Below are positions 17,902 through 26,686 of a stretch of DNA of 64,000 nt, one piece after another (within the stretch, counting starts at the first letter, position 1; each line of letters starts with the position of its first letter). The translations under genes and the position numbers were made by a program. The DNA is from Pseudomonas rhodesiae (GTDB lineage Bacteria > Pseudomonadota > Gammaproteobacteria > Pseudomonadales > Pseudomonadaceae). The DNA lies in NCBI RefSeq assembly GCF_007858255.1, contig NZ_VFEU01000019.1:24254-88253 (forward strand). The letters run 5' to 3'. The notes beneath the pieces are model-generated. The model was not told the DNA's origin. It saw only the letters and a program-made list of their open reading frames with translations, and made no database searches.

Positions 17902-18171
17902 CTATGCACCACTGGCGGCCAGGCACTCCTTGGCGCTCTTCTTGAGTTTTTTGATCAGCCGTTCCTGACGCAAGGCGTCGCCTTTGCTTGCACATTGCTC
18001 GGTGTACACCAGCGCCACCGCCGGGCTGGACTGGAAAAACCGCGCGCCCTTGCCGCTTTGATGCTGAGCGAAGCGGCGCATCGGGTCATTGCTGATGCCG
18101 CAATACAGCGCGCCGTTGGCGGCGCGCACCAGGTAAACGAACCAGGGTTTGGGGTCGGTGAGAGTCGTCAC
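17902..18171 (-). CDS. GIY-YIG nuclease family protein (YhbQ/UPF0213 type)
   Basis: 89 residues, almost entirely one GIY-YIG domain. WFVYLVRAANGALYCGISN carries the GIY-like (VYLV) and YIG-like (YCGI) elements, followed by the conserved Arg (DPMRRFAQHQ) and Glu (ALRQERLIKKLKK) expected in the active site. E. coli YhbQ has structure-specific DNA endonuclease activity; the cell role here is unknown. It starts 36 bases downstream of the NTF2-like gene on the same strand. Confidence 0.9.
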   Translation of the reverse strand: MTTLTDPKPWFVYLVRAANGALYCGISNDPMRRFAQHQSGKGARFFQSSPAVALVYTEQCASKGDALRQERLIKKLKKSAKECLAASGA

Positions 18172-18207
18172 GGATCGAGTCGGTCAACCAGAAGAGCGCC
18201 CAGCTTA

Positions 18208-18678
18208 TCAACGACTGGCCTGGAATGCCTTGAGACCTTTGCGTGCCTGGGCGCGTACGGCGTTTTTCACCAGCGGCGTCCAGCCCAGCAACAGACCTTT
18301 GGTGCCCAGGGCCTGACGCGACCAACGCCACAGATCGAAGTGGTCGTGGTGCTCGCAGATCTTGCCGTCACGGAACACAAAACGCGCCTGGATATCATTG
18401 ACCACTGTGTTGCCGGTGGCGCTGAACAGGTAGGTCGCCACCCAATGGGCGCTGCCGCGGGTGTCGTCGCTGCGCACTTGGTCGAAGGTCAGCGAGAAGT
18501 CCTTGGCGCGGGTGGTGAGCATGCGCCACATATCGCCGACGTCCCGACCGCGCAGCTCACCGAACGCCGGGTCGCTGAAGATCACGTCGTCGCTGTAGCA
18601 GGCGCTCATGGCGTCGGCGTCCAGGCGTTGGAACGCGCGATAGAACTCGGTGATCAGGGCGTTGTGGGCATCACTCAT
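18208..18678 (-). CDS. NTF2/SnoaL-like protein
   Basis: 156 residues from ATG at 18678. The longer frame to 18831 is rejected because it overlaps the next gene and has unlike sequence. The pattern ALITEFYRAFQRLDADAMSACYSDDVIFSDPAFGELRG is typical of the NTF2-like cone fold (SnoaL/DUF4440), ending with the WRWSRQALG region. Such proteins bind small hydrophobic ligands or act as isomerases or cyclases. No function can be assigned. Confidence 0.82.
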   Translation of the reverse strand: MSDAHNALITEFYRAFQRLDADAMSACYSDDVIFSDPAFGELRGRDVGDMWRMLTTRAKDFSLTFDQVRSDDTRGSAHWVATYLFSATGNTVVNDIQARFVFRDGKICEHHDHFDLWRWSRQALGTKGLLLGWTPLVKNAVRAQARKGLKAFQASR

Positions 18679-18770
18679 GGGCAGGCTCCGTCGACGGCAA
18701 AAAAGATAGCCGCACGATAAGCCGCCCGCGCCGCCAAGGCTACTGACATTCACCGCGCCAATAGCCCGCC

Positions 18771-19406
18771 TCAGGGCACCATGCCGCAACTGCGGGCATA
18801 GGCGAAGAGGTCTACGTCGGTGGAAATGCACAGCCGGTTCATGGCAGTGCTCTTCTGCTTGCTGATGGTGGACACACTGCGATTGACCCGCGCCGCGATC
18901 TGGCTGACGGTCATGCCGCTGGCCAGCATGCGTACCACCTCACGCTCTTTTTCGGACAATTGCGGCTGTCGCGATTGGTCACCCGGCCCGGCTTCCACCA
19001 GCTGGGCCCGCAGGCATTCACTGACAAAGGTCTGGCCCGCGCTTACGGTCTTGATCGCCAGCGGCAGCTCCTTGGCCGACGCACTTTTGGCCACGATAGC
19101 CCGCGCGCCGTGGGCAAAGGAGGCTCGCAACGTGGCGATATTGGCAAACATGGTCACCAGGATCACCGGCAACGTCGGGTACTGGCGGTGCAGCAGGCTC
19201 AACAAACCGTAGCCGTCCGCCTGCTGGCCACCAGGCATGGCGAAATCGGTCACCAGCACATCGCAGGGTGTGGTCGCCAGCACACGCAGCAGTTGATCGG
19301 GACCGTCGGCCTCGCCCACCACTTTGCACCGTCCATTCGCCTCGATCACCACTCTCTGCCCGATGCGTACGATGGGATGATCGTCAGCAATGATTACGCG
19401 AAGCAT
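18771..19406 (-). CDS. RcsB/FimZ-like response regulator (receiver + LuxR HTH)
   Basis: 211 residues from ATG at 19406. The receiver domain has the phospho-acceptor Asp-54 in VTDFAMPGG and acidic pair Asp-8/Asp-9 (ADDHP); the sequence around Asp-54 and the GDGxxLL-like follow-up resemble RcsB. The C-terminal LuxR-type HTH (about 148-190: LSEKEREVVRMLASGMTVSQ, then SVSTISKQK) binds DNA. No sensor kinase gene lies beside it. It precedes a chaperone-usher fimbrial cluster, as FimZ/RocA-type regulators often do, so control of that cluster is inferred. It follows the receiver-Hpt gene on the same strand by a 200-base gap. Confidence 0.88.
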   Translation of the reverse strand: MLRVIIADDHPIVRIGQRVVIEANGRCKVVGEADGPDQLLRVLATTPCDVLVTDFAMPGGQQADGYGLLSLLHRQYPTLPVILVTMFANIATLRASFAHGARAIVAKSASAKELPLAIKTVSAGQTFVSECLRAQLVEAGPGDQSRQPQLSEKEREVVRMLASGMTVSQIAARVNRSVSTISKQKSTAMNRLCISTDVDLFAYARSCGMVP

Positions 19407-19606
19407 AAATACCCACAGATGATGGCCACTAGATTCCGCGCAAAATACCCCCGCCGCCATCCCTCAACAACCGCAGAAGTCTCGGCGTTTTTCCTCACGA
19501 TCAATGTTTGATAGCCGCCGCTTTTGGGCCTACAAAATAAAAAGAAAATACCTACAGCTATTACCCTCAACACAGCCTTCCCTTTCCCTACAAATGTCTG
19601 CGGGCA

Positions 19607-20416
19607 TCACAATGAGCCCAAGTAAGTGAGGTAAGCACGTAGGTCGGCCTGGAAGGCGTCCAGGTGCGCCTCATTCAACACCACGCCCTCGGCATGCACC
19701 CGCTCGATCAGGCTCATGCCGCGTAGCTCCAGCTCGGCCATGCCCAGAAAAGCCAGGCTACCCACCAGGCGGTGCAGGCTTTCGGCGGTCAACGACGCGT
19801 CGCGGATTTTGCGTGCATGGTCGAGCATCAGGGTGTCTTCCCGCGCTTCGCGCAGCAGGCTGACGAGCATCTGGTCGACAACCCGCGCATCCCCGAAGGC
19901 TTCGATCAGACCCGCACGGGTCGGCCAGCCCGTGGTCTTGGGCAGCACCGGCACCACATCGGACGGCCCCGGTAACCAGCACGCCAACACCCCATGCAGT
20001 TGTTCAAGGGTCAACGGCTTGACCAGCCAGGCGTCCATGCCAGCTTCTCGACAACGCTGTGGGTCGTCATGCACCAGGTTGCCGGTCAGGGCAATGATCG
20101 GCACCCGCCGCTGTGCGTTGGCATGTTCGCGCAGGCGAATCGCGCGGCTCATGGTGTAGCCGTCCATCTGCGGCATCTGGCAATCGCTTATCACCAGGTC
20201 GAACGGGGTCTCGGCCAGGGCCGCCAAACCGTGCTGCCCGTCTTTTGCCAGTTGGTGGCCCAAGCCGAGTTTTTTCAATAGCCACCCCATCAAGACGCGG
20301 TATGTCGCATGGTCTTCCACCACCAGGACCTTCAGGTGCCGCCAATGGCGGGGCGGCTCGGTCGAAGGTGTCAATTCACGGGAAAGCACTGCGTCCGAAG
20401 ATACGTCAGTCTCCAT
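19607..20416 (-). CDS. Receiver-Hpt phosphorelay protein
   Basis: 269 residues from ATG at 20416, which has GAGG five bases upstream; a longer frame to 20515 is unlikely. The receiver domain spans about 27-145, with phospho-acceptor Asp-78 (VISDCQMPQMDG) and Lys-133 (LVKPLT). The C-terminal Hpt domain carries His-215 in LHRLVGSLAFLG. This resembles the detached C-terminal half of a BvgS-like hybrid kinase. It could pass phosphate from an unlinked kinase to the RcsB-like regulator downstream. It is divergent from the fimbrial subunit genes. Confidence 0.88.
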   Translation of the reverse strand: METDVSSDAVLSRELTPSTEPPRHWRHLKVLVVEDHATYRVLMGWLLKKLGLGHQLAKDGQHGLAALAETPFDLVISDCQMPQMDGYTMSRAIRLREHANAQRRVPIIALTGNLVHDDPQRCREAGMDAWLVKPLTLEQLHGVLACWLPGPSDVVPVLPKTTGWPTRAGLIEAFGDARVVDQMLVSLLREAREDTLMLDHARKIRDASLTAESLHRLVGSLAFLGMAELELRGMSLIERVHAEGVVLNEAHLDAFQADLRAYLTYLGSL

Positions 20417-20795
20417 GGTCACCTCATGGTTGCGGTCGTTTTTGCAGCGCGCGGCATTCGCAACAAACCGACAGCGCTGACGTAGCAGCCAGGCAAACAG
20501 AGTCGAAACACTCACATGACTACTTATCGCGACGTCACGCTATCTCCATGGGTGGCGTCATGACGATGCAAAAACTACGAAAAAACCAACTTTCCTACAT
20601 ATTCGACAAACCTATTCCGACAAGCATCCGACACACGTCCGCCGCTCGATCATTCTCGTAATAGTTGTATTCCCCCTCCTGTGCCCCGTCGCTAGATTGC
20701 ACCCCACCCCGATCACTGGGAACGGACGACCGCACCGCGGCGCCTGGAAACCGACATGCTTGCCAACCACCGACTTTGTATTGGAACAACCTGAA
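20417..20795. promoter_or_regulatory. Divergent regulatory region between the phosphorelay gene and the fimbrial cluster
   Basis: This is a 379-base AT-richer gap with no gene. It must carry promoters for both directions. CGACA occurs at 20604-20608, 20618-20622 and 20629-20633, and CCTACA at 20594-20599. CCTACA also recurs three times in the 19529-19592 gap before the RcsB-like gene. These could be regulator sites, but no clear -10/-35 pair was identified with confidence. Confidence 0.4.
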
Positions 20796-21422
20796 ATGAA
20801 CACGTCGTTAAACCTGGTGGGTGCCGCCCTCTTGCTCGCCAGTGCCTCATCCGCGTTTGCAGCCAGCTCCGTGGAGCTGACCGTCAAGGGCACCATCACC
20901 CCCAGCGCCTGCACGCCCAGCCTGCCTGGGGCCGTGGACTTTGGAAAAATCTCGGCTAAGGACCTGACCCCCGACAACCACACCGTGCTGGAAGTCAAAA
21001 CCCTGCAACTGACGGTGAGTTGCGAAGCGCCGACGCTCTTTGCCATCCACCCCGTCGACAACCGGGTAGGCACCTCGACCCGCTCCGGGGCTTATGGCTT
21101 GGGGCTGGTGGACGGCACCACGGAGAAACTGGGCCGTTATTTCCTGTCGCTGCGCAATCCTGTGGCGGATATTCCGTCGACGTTGTTGGGGCAGTACACG
21201 ACGGACCGATGGTCGCCCGTGGATGAGGACGAGGCGATCATCCCCGGCATGCTGGTGGCTTTCGGCAGCCTCGACGCCCAAATCGGCTGGCTCCCCCATC
21301 CCCTGCAAAATGCCGCCGCAGAGTTCGTCTTCAACACCGCGATTGCCCCGGCAAACGACCTGACTCTGACCAACGACGTGGCATTGGACGGCTCCGCCAC
21401 GCTGGAGCTGAAGTACCTGTAA
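20796..21422 (+). CDS. DUF1120-type fimbrial subunit 1
   Basis: 208 residues from ATG at 20796, preceded by GGAAC. A Sec signal peptide (SLNLVGAALLLASASSAFA) is followed by the family pattern: VELTVKGTITPSACTPSL, DFGKISAKDL, a second Cys in LTVSCEAPTLFAIHPVDNR, and the C-terminal DGSATLELKYL. The two cysteines probably form the pilin disulfide, and the hydrophobic alternating C-terminus fits donor-strand packing. It is the first of three tandem paralogs before an intrinsic terminator, so these are probably the abundant shaft subunits secreted through the usher encoded downstream. Confidence 0.88.
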   Translation: MNTSLNLVGAALLLASASSAFAASSVELTVKGTITPSACTPSLPGAVDFGKISAKDLTPDNHTVLEVKTLQLTVSCEAPTLFAIHPVDNRVGTSTRSGAYGLGLVDGTTEKLGRYFLSLRNPVADIPSTLLGQYTTDRWSPVDEDEAIIPGMLVAFGSLDAQIGWLPHPLQNAAAEFVFNTAIAPANDLTLTNDVALDGSATLELKYL

Positions 21423-21467
21423 CCCACTCAACACTGCGTTGACCTCTCCCGAAAGGACTCTGTGCCC

Positions 21468-22082
21468 ATGAAAGCCTTTGCTTACCGGCTCCTGCTGACA
21501 CTGCTGTGTGTACCGCCGGCGTTCGCCGCCAGCTCCACCGACCTCGCCGTCAAGGGCAGCATCACCCCCAGCGCGTGTGCGCCATTGATGTCCGGCGGCA
21601 GCGAAATCGACTTCGGAAAAATGACCGCCAAGGACCTTAACTCGGATCACTACACCTCTTTGCCGGGCCAGTCCCTGCACCTGAGCGTGATGTGTGAGGG
21701 GCCGACGTTTTTTACCTTAAATACCATCGACAACCGCGCCGGTACTTCCGCCAGCCCCAGACACTGGCATGGCCTGGGCATGACGCCCCATGACGAAAAA
21801 CTCGGCGGCGTGGCCTTCCGCGTGCGCAACCCCGTGGCCGATGGCGCCGTGGTGAGGATGGTGATATCCAGCGACGGTGTGACCTGGAGCCCCAGCGACA
21901 TCCTGAGCTACGCATTCAAAAGTGCGGTCGCCAGCGATTCCGGCCAACTGGCGCCCATTGCGGTGAAGGACTTTAACGCCGATCTCAGATTATTCACGCG
22001 GGTTGCCCCCGCAGACGAGTTGACGCTGATCGATGAGGTGCCCATCGACGGTCACGTCACCGTACAACTCAACTACCTCTAA
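21468..22082 (+). CDS. DUF1120-type fimbrial subunit 2
   Basis: 204 residues from ATG at 21468, or GTG at 21462, which lies closer to the AAGGA ribosome site. A signal peptide (LLLTLLCVPPAFA) is followed by the same family pattern as its neighbours: DLAVKGSITPSACAPLM, DFGKMTAKDL, LHLSVMCEGPTFFTLNTIDNR and C-terminal VQLNYL. It is a diverged paralog of the genes on both sides, arising by tandem duplication. It is predicted to be an exported periplasmic subunit that is stabilised by the PapD-like chaperone and assembled by the usher. Confidence 0.87.
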   Translation: MKAFAYRLLLTLLCVPPAFAASSTDLAVKGSITPSACAPLMSGGSEIDFGKMTAKDLNSDHYTSLPGQSLHLSVMCEGPTFFTLNTIDNRAGTSASPRHWHGLGMTPHDEKLGGVAFRVRNPVADGAVVRMVISSDGVTWSPSDILSYAFKSAVASDSGQLAPIAVKDFNADLRLFTRVAPADELTLIDEVPIDGHVTVQLNYL

Positions 22083-22114
22083 CTGCCCATTGACTCGAAA
22101 GGAACTCGCTCCCG

Positions 22115-22735
22115 ATGAAAAGCCTGCTCACTCCCCTCGCCACCGGCCTGTTGTTGCTCGGCTCTGCCGCCACTTATGCGGCGTCCACGGTCGACTTGAC
22201 CGTCAAGGGCCTGATCGTACCCAGCGCCTGCACGCCGAGCCTGACCCGGGGCGGCGTCATCGATCACGGCAAGATTTCCGCCAAGGACCTGCGCCCGGAC
22301 AACCCAACGCTGATCGGCACCCACACCATGACCATGGCGGTCGTCTGCGATGCACCGATTCAATTTGCCCTGCATTCCGTCGACAACCGTGCCGGCTCAT
22401 CGGCCTCTCCCGCCAATTACGGCCTGGGCCTGATAAACGGCACGCAGAAACTGGGTTGGTTTCTGCTGACCGTGCGCAACCCGGTCGCCGATGGCGCGCA
22501 GATGCAGTCGATTGTCTCCGGCGATGGCGGCAATACCTGGTACGGCGATAACGCCTGGGACGCCGGCCTGTACGTTTCGATCGCTACCATGGCCGACCCT
22601 AGCCAGCCGGCCTCGGTCAAGGAACTGGTCACGGATCTGGAAGTGCAAACCGTGATCGCCCGTACCGATGGCCTGGACCTGAGCAACGAGGTCACCATCG
22701 ACGGCTCCGCCACGCTTGAAGTGAAGTACCTGTAA
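22115..22735 (+). CDS. DUF1120-type fimbrial subunit 3
   Basis: 206 residues. ATG at 22115 has a GAAAGGA ribosome site. A signal peptide (PLATGLLLLGSAATYA) is followed by VDLTVKGLIVPSACTPSL, DHGKISAKDL, MAVVCDAPIQFALHSVDNR and C-terminal DGSATLEVKYL. It is closest to subunit 1 in the conserved blocks. A rho-independent terminator starts 9 bases after its stop, so transcription of the assembly genes downstream is probably reduced relative to this subunit. Confidence 0.88.
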   Translation: MKSLLTPLATGLLLLGSAATYAASTVDLTVKGLIVPSACTPSLTRGGVIDHGKISAKDLRPDNPTLIGTHTMTMAVVCDAPIQFALHSVDNRAGSSASPANYGLGLINGTQKLGWFLLTVRNPVADGAQMQSIVSGDGGNTWYGDNAWDAGLYVSIATMADPSQPASVKELVTDLEVQTVIARTDGLDLSNEVTIDGSATLEVKYL

Positions 22736-22743
22736 CCCTGGGT

Positions 22744-22782
22744 GCCCATGCCTGGCTGACGCGTGCGGCATGGGCTTTTTTT
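22744..22782 (+). terminator. Rho-independent terminator inside the fimbrial cluster
   Basis: GCCCATGCC (22744-22752) pairs perfectly with GGCATGGGC (22767-22775), followed by seven T residues. It lies after the third subunit gene and before the fourth, so read-through would set the ratio of shaft subunits to chaperone, usher and adhesin. Confidence 0.9.
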
Positions 22783-22820
22783 CGGATCTGCCGAGCTTGC
22801 CTCGGCCAATGGCGCAATCG

Positions 22821-23447
22821 ATGAACACCTACCCCTGCACTGCGGTGATCGTGTTTTGGCTGACCAGCGCCGCTGCGGCCCACGCCGCATCGAAGGTGGA
22901 CGTCACCGTGACCGGTCGGCTGACCCCGGACGCCTGCCTGGTGACGCTGTCCGACGAAGGCGTGATCGACCACGGCAAAATTCTTTCCCATACCCTCAGC
23001 GACGACGTGGTCACCGAGCTGCCCAGTCGCGTACTGCAACTGCATGTGCAGTGCGGCCGGCCGATGCTGTTCGCCCTGGTGGGGCTCGACAACCGAGCGC
23101 AATCCTCCCTGGACCCTGATGTGCTCTATGGCCTGGGCCGAAATATCCATGCCCCGGCCGAGCGCCTGGGCTCGGTGGCCCTGTCATATCGCAACCCGGT
23201 GGGGGACGCCCAAGCCTTGCAAGTGCTGGCCTCCGATGACAGCGGCGAAACCTGGCGCCCGGCGTCCGAAGCCTGGCCCAAAACCTATATCGGCTTTGCC
23301 CCGGTTGGGGATCGCCAGCCCGATTTCATCGGCCAGTTAAGCGCCCAACTCCAGATCGACACGTCCATCAACGCGACCCAGTACCTGACCCTGGATCAGG
23401 CAGTGCCGCTCGATGGCTCCGTGGTGTTGGACCTGCGCTACCTCTGA
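22821..23447 (+). CDS. DUF1120-type fimbrial subunit 4 (divergent)
   Basis: 208 residues from ATG at 22821; ATG at 22809 is an alternative and neither has a strong ribosome site. The signal peptide AVIVFWLTSAAAAHA is followed by DVTVTGRLTPDACLVTLSDE, DHGKI, LHVQCGRPMLFALVGLDNR and C-terminal LDLRYL. It is the most diverged of the four tandem subunits and sits after the internal terminator. A lower-abundance role (adaptor or anchor) is plausible, but this is inference from position. Confidence 0.83.
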   Translation: MNTYPCTAVIVFWLTSAAAAHAASKVDVTVTGRLTPDACLVTLSDEGVIDHGKILSHTLSDDVVTELPSRVLQLHVQCGRPMLFALVGLDNRAQSSLDPDVLYGLGRNIHAPAERLGSVALSYRNPVGDAQALQVLASDDSGETWRPASEAWPKTYIGFAPVGDRQPDFIGQLSAQLQIDTSINATQYLTLDQAVPLDGSVVLDLRYL

Positions 23448-23466
23448 CTTCTATGGAAACCCTCTC

Positions 23467-24168
23467 ATGACCACAGTGCTCAACCCCGCAACCTGCCTTA
23501 TGGCCCTGGCGCTGCTGCTCGGCGGCACGGGCGCACGGGCTGACGGCATGGTCCCGGACACCTCCGTGGTGATCGTTCACGAAGCCGAGGGCGAAGCCGC
23601 CGTGTCGGTCACCAACACCGACAGCCAACTGGCGCTGCTGCATGTCACGTTGCAAGACATCCCCGAAGACACCGAACCCTTGCTGGTGGTCACGCCGCCG
23701 CTGTCGCGGGTGGAGCCGTCCAAATCGCAACTGGTGCGCTTCATCCTGCAAAGCCAGCAACCGCTGCTCACCCAGCGCCTCAAACGCGCGATTTTCGAAG
23801 GCATGCCCCAGGGCCGCCCCGCCACGCAAGCCGGGCATGCCCGGGTGGGTGTGACGGTGCGCCAGAACCTGCCGGTGATCATTCATCCCAAGGGCTTGGC
23901 GCCCAATCGCACACCTTGGACTGAGCTGACGTGGTCACAGCACGGCAATACGTTGCAGGTGCGCAATACCAGCCCTTATGTGGTGCGCCTGGCCCAGGAG
24001 CTGCGGCTGCTGCCCGGCGACGGCAAGGCGATGTTGCCGCGCACCTATGTGCTGCCGGGGGAAACCCTGAGTGTGCCGGCCAGCGGTGGTCCGGCCACCA
24101 AGGTCCGGCTGCAACCGGCCACGGTGTACGGCTTTGCCGTGGCGGCCTACGAAGCACCGATTACCTGA
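23467..24168 (+). CDS. PapD-like periplasmic fimbrial chaperone
   Basis: 233 residues from ATG at 23467, with GGAAA upstream. A signal peptide (LMALALLLGGTGARA) leads to an N-terminal Ig-like domain in which VTNTDSQLALLHVTLQ and PPLSRVEPSKSQLVRFI match the chaperone G1/F1 strands. It then continues with the second domain. It should bind unfolded subunits by donor-strand complementation and carry them to the usher. The tail ends VYGFAVAAYEAPIT. It is flanked by a subunit gene and the usher gene. Confidence 0.9.
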   Translation: MTTVLNPATCLMALALLLGGTGARADGMVPDTSVVIVHEAEGEAAVSVTNTDSQLALLHVTLQDIPEDTEPLLVVTPPLSRVEPSKSQLVRFILQSQQPLLTQRLKRAIFEGMPQGRPATQAGHARVGVTVRQNLPVIIHPKGLAPNRTPWTELTWSQHGNTLQVRNTSPYVVRLAQELRLLPGDGKAMLPRTYVLPGETLSVPASGGPATKVRLQPATVYGFAVAAYEAPIT

Positions 24169-24251
24169 CGAACAACCCCAGGCGGTTACCGCCTGCATCG
24201 AAGTGACGGCTCGATGACCGTCACCAGGACGCTCCAGCGTCCATCATTCGA

Positions 24252-26675
24252 GTGCCCTTTGTGAAAACAGTATTGAGTTACCGTGACGGCGCCACTGTGC
24301 CCGTCACTATCACGCTGCTGCTGGCCTGTACGCTGGCACCCTTGGCCGCCAGCGCCGATGCACGCCAAGGCTTCGATGCCACCACCCTGCGGCAACGCGG
24401 GATTGACCCGCACCTGGCCAGCCTGCTGCTGGAAGCTCCGCGCTTTGCCGCAGGGCGGCATGCCGTCAGCCTGCGGGTCAACGGCCAGCACCGCGGTCGG
24501 CTTGACGTCAACTTCGATCAACAAGGTGCCTTGTGCTTCGACCGTGCCTTGTTGGACGCCGCCAACCTGCGCCTACCTGACGACAACGGTCCCTGCCACG
24601 ACTTTCTCGCACAGTATCCCCAAAGCCTGGTGGAACCGGACCCAGCCACGCTTACGGTGGCGTTGGTGGTGCCGACCGAGGCGCTGCGCCCGCTACAACA
24701 GGATGTCTCGGGCTATGAAACCGGTGGCGTGGCCGGCCTGCTCAATTACGACCTGACCGGGTTCTATAACCGCTTCGGCGACAGCGACAGCCGCTTCGGC
24801 TCGGCCAACACCGAAGTCGGCTTCAATGCCGGCGACTGGATCGTACGCAGCCGTCAGGTGCAGACCTGGCAGGACGGCCTCTCGCGCAGTACGCACCTGG
24901 AGGCCTATGCCCAGCGCACCTTTGCCAGCCACCAGGCGGTGCTGCAGGCGGGGCAGGTCAATCTGTACAACCCGGTATTGCCCGGCGCGCAGATCACCGG
25001 CGTGCAGGTCCTGACCGAGCAGGCGCTGCAAGAGCAGAGTCAGGGCGCGACCATCGACGGTATCGCCAACAGCCCGGCCCAAGTCGAAGTGCGCCAGAAC
25101 GGCACGTTGATTCACTCCACGGTAGTTCCCGCCGGGCCGTTTTCCTTGACGGGCGTGCGGCGCCTGAACTCGCGCTCCGACGTCGAGGTGACGGTCAAGG
25201 AAAGCAACGGTGGCGAACGGCGCTTTACCGTTCCGGCCGCCATGCTTGGCCTGGGGTTGCCGGCGCCGGGTTACTCGGTGTCGGCGGGGCGCGTGCGCAA
25301 CATCGGCGATGCCCAGGGAGACGATCCCTGGGTGGTCAGCGCCGGTTGGACCGGTGCCGTACACCCGCAACTGTCGCTGGGCAGCGGCGTGCTGGCCGCC
25401 AGTGAATACCGCGCCGCCGGTGTGAGCCTGGGCTGGTTGCCGGGGTTGGACAGCCAGGTACAACTGGCCAGCCAAGTGGCCGACACGCATGCACGGGATC
25501 AGGTGCGCGGGGTGCAGACCGACCTGTCGTGGTCCCAGCGCCTGAACGATCAATGGTCGTTCAGCGTGGCCAACGCCTGGCGCACGCCGGGTTATCGCGA
25601 ACTGGAGGAGGCCACCTACGAGGCCGAAACCACCCAGCAGCGCCGCTCGCGCTATCGCGACCAACAAAGCGCCAGCCTGGGCTGGGCGCATCCGTGGCTG
25701 GGTGCATTCAGTGCCGGGGTGTCGCGCTCCAGCAACTTCGACGGCGACAGCAGCAGCCGGGGCTTGGTGTCCTGGGGCACCAGCGTCAGCGGCGTATCGT
25801 TATCGGCCAGTGCCGAGTGGCAGATGGGCGGGCGCCAACAGCAGGACAACGCGTTCTACTTCAACGTCAGCCTGCCCTTGGGGGATAACCGGCGCGTGCG
25901 GGCCTGGGTGCGCAATTCAGGGGGCGAGCACCGTACCGGCGTGGGGGTGAACGAGCAGATCGACGACCAACTGAGCTACCGCGTCAGCGCCGAACACGAC
26001 ACCCGCGACCAACAAGTGGAAACCACCCTCGGCCTTTCGGCCCTGCCCCGCTACAGCCAGTTGGACGTCAGTTACAGCCGCTCCGATGCCGAGCGTTCGA
26101 GCTATCAGGGCAGCGCTCGCGGTGGCGTGGTGGTGCATGGCGGCGGGGTCACGTTGTCACCCTATCCGGTGCGTGACACCTTTGCCTTGGTTTCGGTGGG
26201 CGACATCAGCGGCATCAAGCTCAGCACCCCCAGCGGCCCGGTCTGGACCGACTGGCAAGGCCAGGCCGTGGTCCCCCAGATCAGCCCCTATGGCCGCAGC
26301 CCGGTGGAAGTGCAAACCCGTTCGCTGCCGCGCAATGCCGATATCAATAACGGCCTGGCGATGCTCGCGGCTGGACGCGGCGCCGTGGACCGCGTGGAGT
26401 TCGGCGTGAGCCTGACCCGTCGCGTGCTGCTCACCGCCCGCACTGAACAGGGCGTGTTGCTGCCTCGCGGCGCCAGTGTCAGCACCGCCAACGGCGAGTT
26501 CGTGACCTTGGTTCAGGACGGCGGCCAGGTATTTCTGCCCAATGTGCTGGCCTCGTCCAGCCTGTGGGTCAGTGCCCCCGGTTTGAGCCGTTGTCGCTTG
26601 CAGTTCGAGCTGCCGGATGAGGGCGATCCCGAGGTGTATTTCGAAACCGCACTCGCGCGCTGTACCCCATCATGA
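24252..26675 (+). CDS. Fimbrial outer-membrane usher
   Basis: 807 residues from GTG at 24252; GTG at 24261 is also possible and no clear ribosome site decides between them. Usher features in order: signal sequence (ITLLLACTLAPLAASA), N-terminal chaperone-binding domain (FDATTLRQRGIDPHLASLLL), a 24-strand barrel interrupted by the plug (EVRQNGTLIHSTVVPAGPFS), and C-terminal domains (GVLLPRGASVSTANGEFVTL, and a Cys-containing end). It assembles the DUF1120-type fimbria on the cell surface. The stop overlaps an ATG of the adhesin gene (ATGA). Confidence 0.95.
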   Translation: MPFVKTVLSYRDGATVPVTITLLLACTLAPLAASADARQGFDATTLRQRGIDPHLASLLLEAPRFAAGRHAVSLRVNGQHRGRLDVNFDQQGALCFDRALLDAANLRLPDDNGPCHDFLAQYPQSLVEPDPATLTVALVVPTEALRPLQQDVSGYETGGVAGLLNYDLTGFYNRFGDSDSRFGSANTEVGFNAGDWIVRSRQVQTWQDGLSRSTHLEAYAQRTFASHQAVLQAGQVNLYNPVLPGAQITGVQVLTEQALQEQSQGATIDGIANSPAQVEVRQNGTLIHSTVVPAGPFSLTGVRRLNSRSDVEVTVKESNGGERRFTVPAAMLGLGLPAPGYSVSAGRVRNIGDAQGDDPWVVSAGWTGAVHPQLSLGSGVLAASEYRAAGVSLGWLPGLDSQVQLASQVADTHARDQVRGVQTDLSWSQRLNDQWSFSVANAWRTPGYRELEEATYEAETTQQRRSRYRDQQSASLGWAHPWLGAFSAGVSRSSNFDGDSSSRGLVSWGTSVSGVSLSASAEWQMGGRQQQDNAFYFNVSLPLGDNRRVRAWVRNSGGEHRTGVGVNEQIDDQLSYRVSAEHDTRDQQVETTLGLSALPRYSQLDVSYSRSDAERSSYQGSARGGVVVHGGGVTLSPYPVRDTFALVSVGDISGIKLSTPSGPVWTDWQGQAVVPQISPYGRSPVEVQTRSLPRNADINNGLAMLAAGRGAVDRVEFGVSLTRRVLLTARTEQGVLLPRGASVSTANGEFVTLVQDGGQVFLPNVLASSSLWVSAPGLSRCRLQFELPDEGDPEVYFETALARCTPS

Positions 26676-26686
26676 GGACCGTAACC

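Noticed and set aside
18679..18831. N-terminal extension of the NTF2-like protein
   Set aside because: Overlaps the RcsB-like gene's 3-prime end and is Arg/Leu-rich without similarity to the fold; ATG at 18678 is a natural start.
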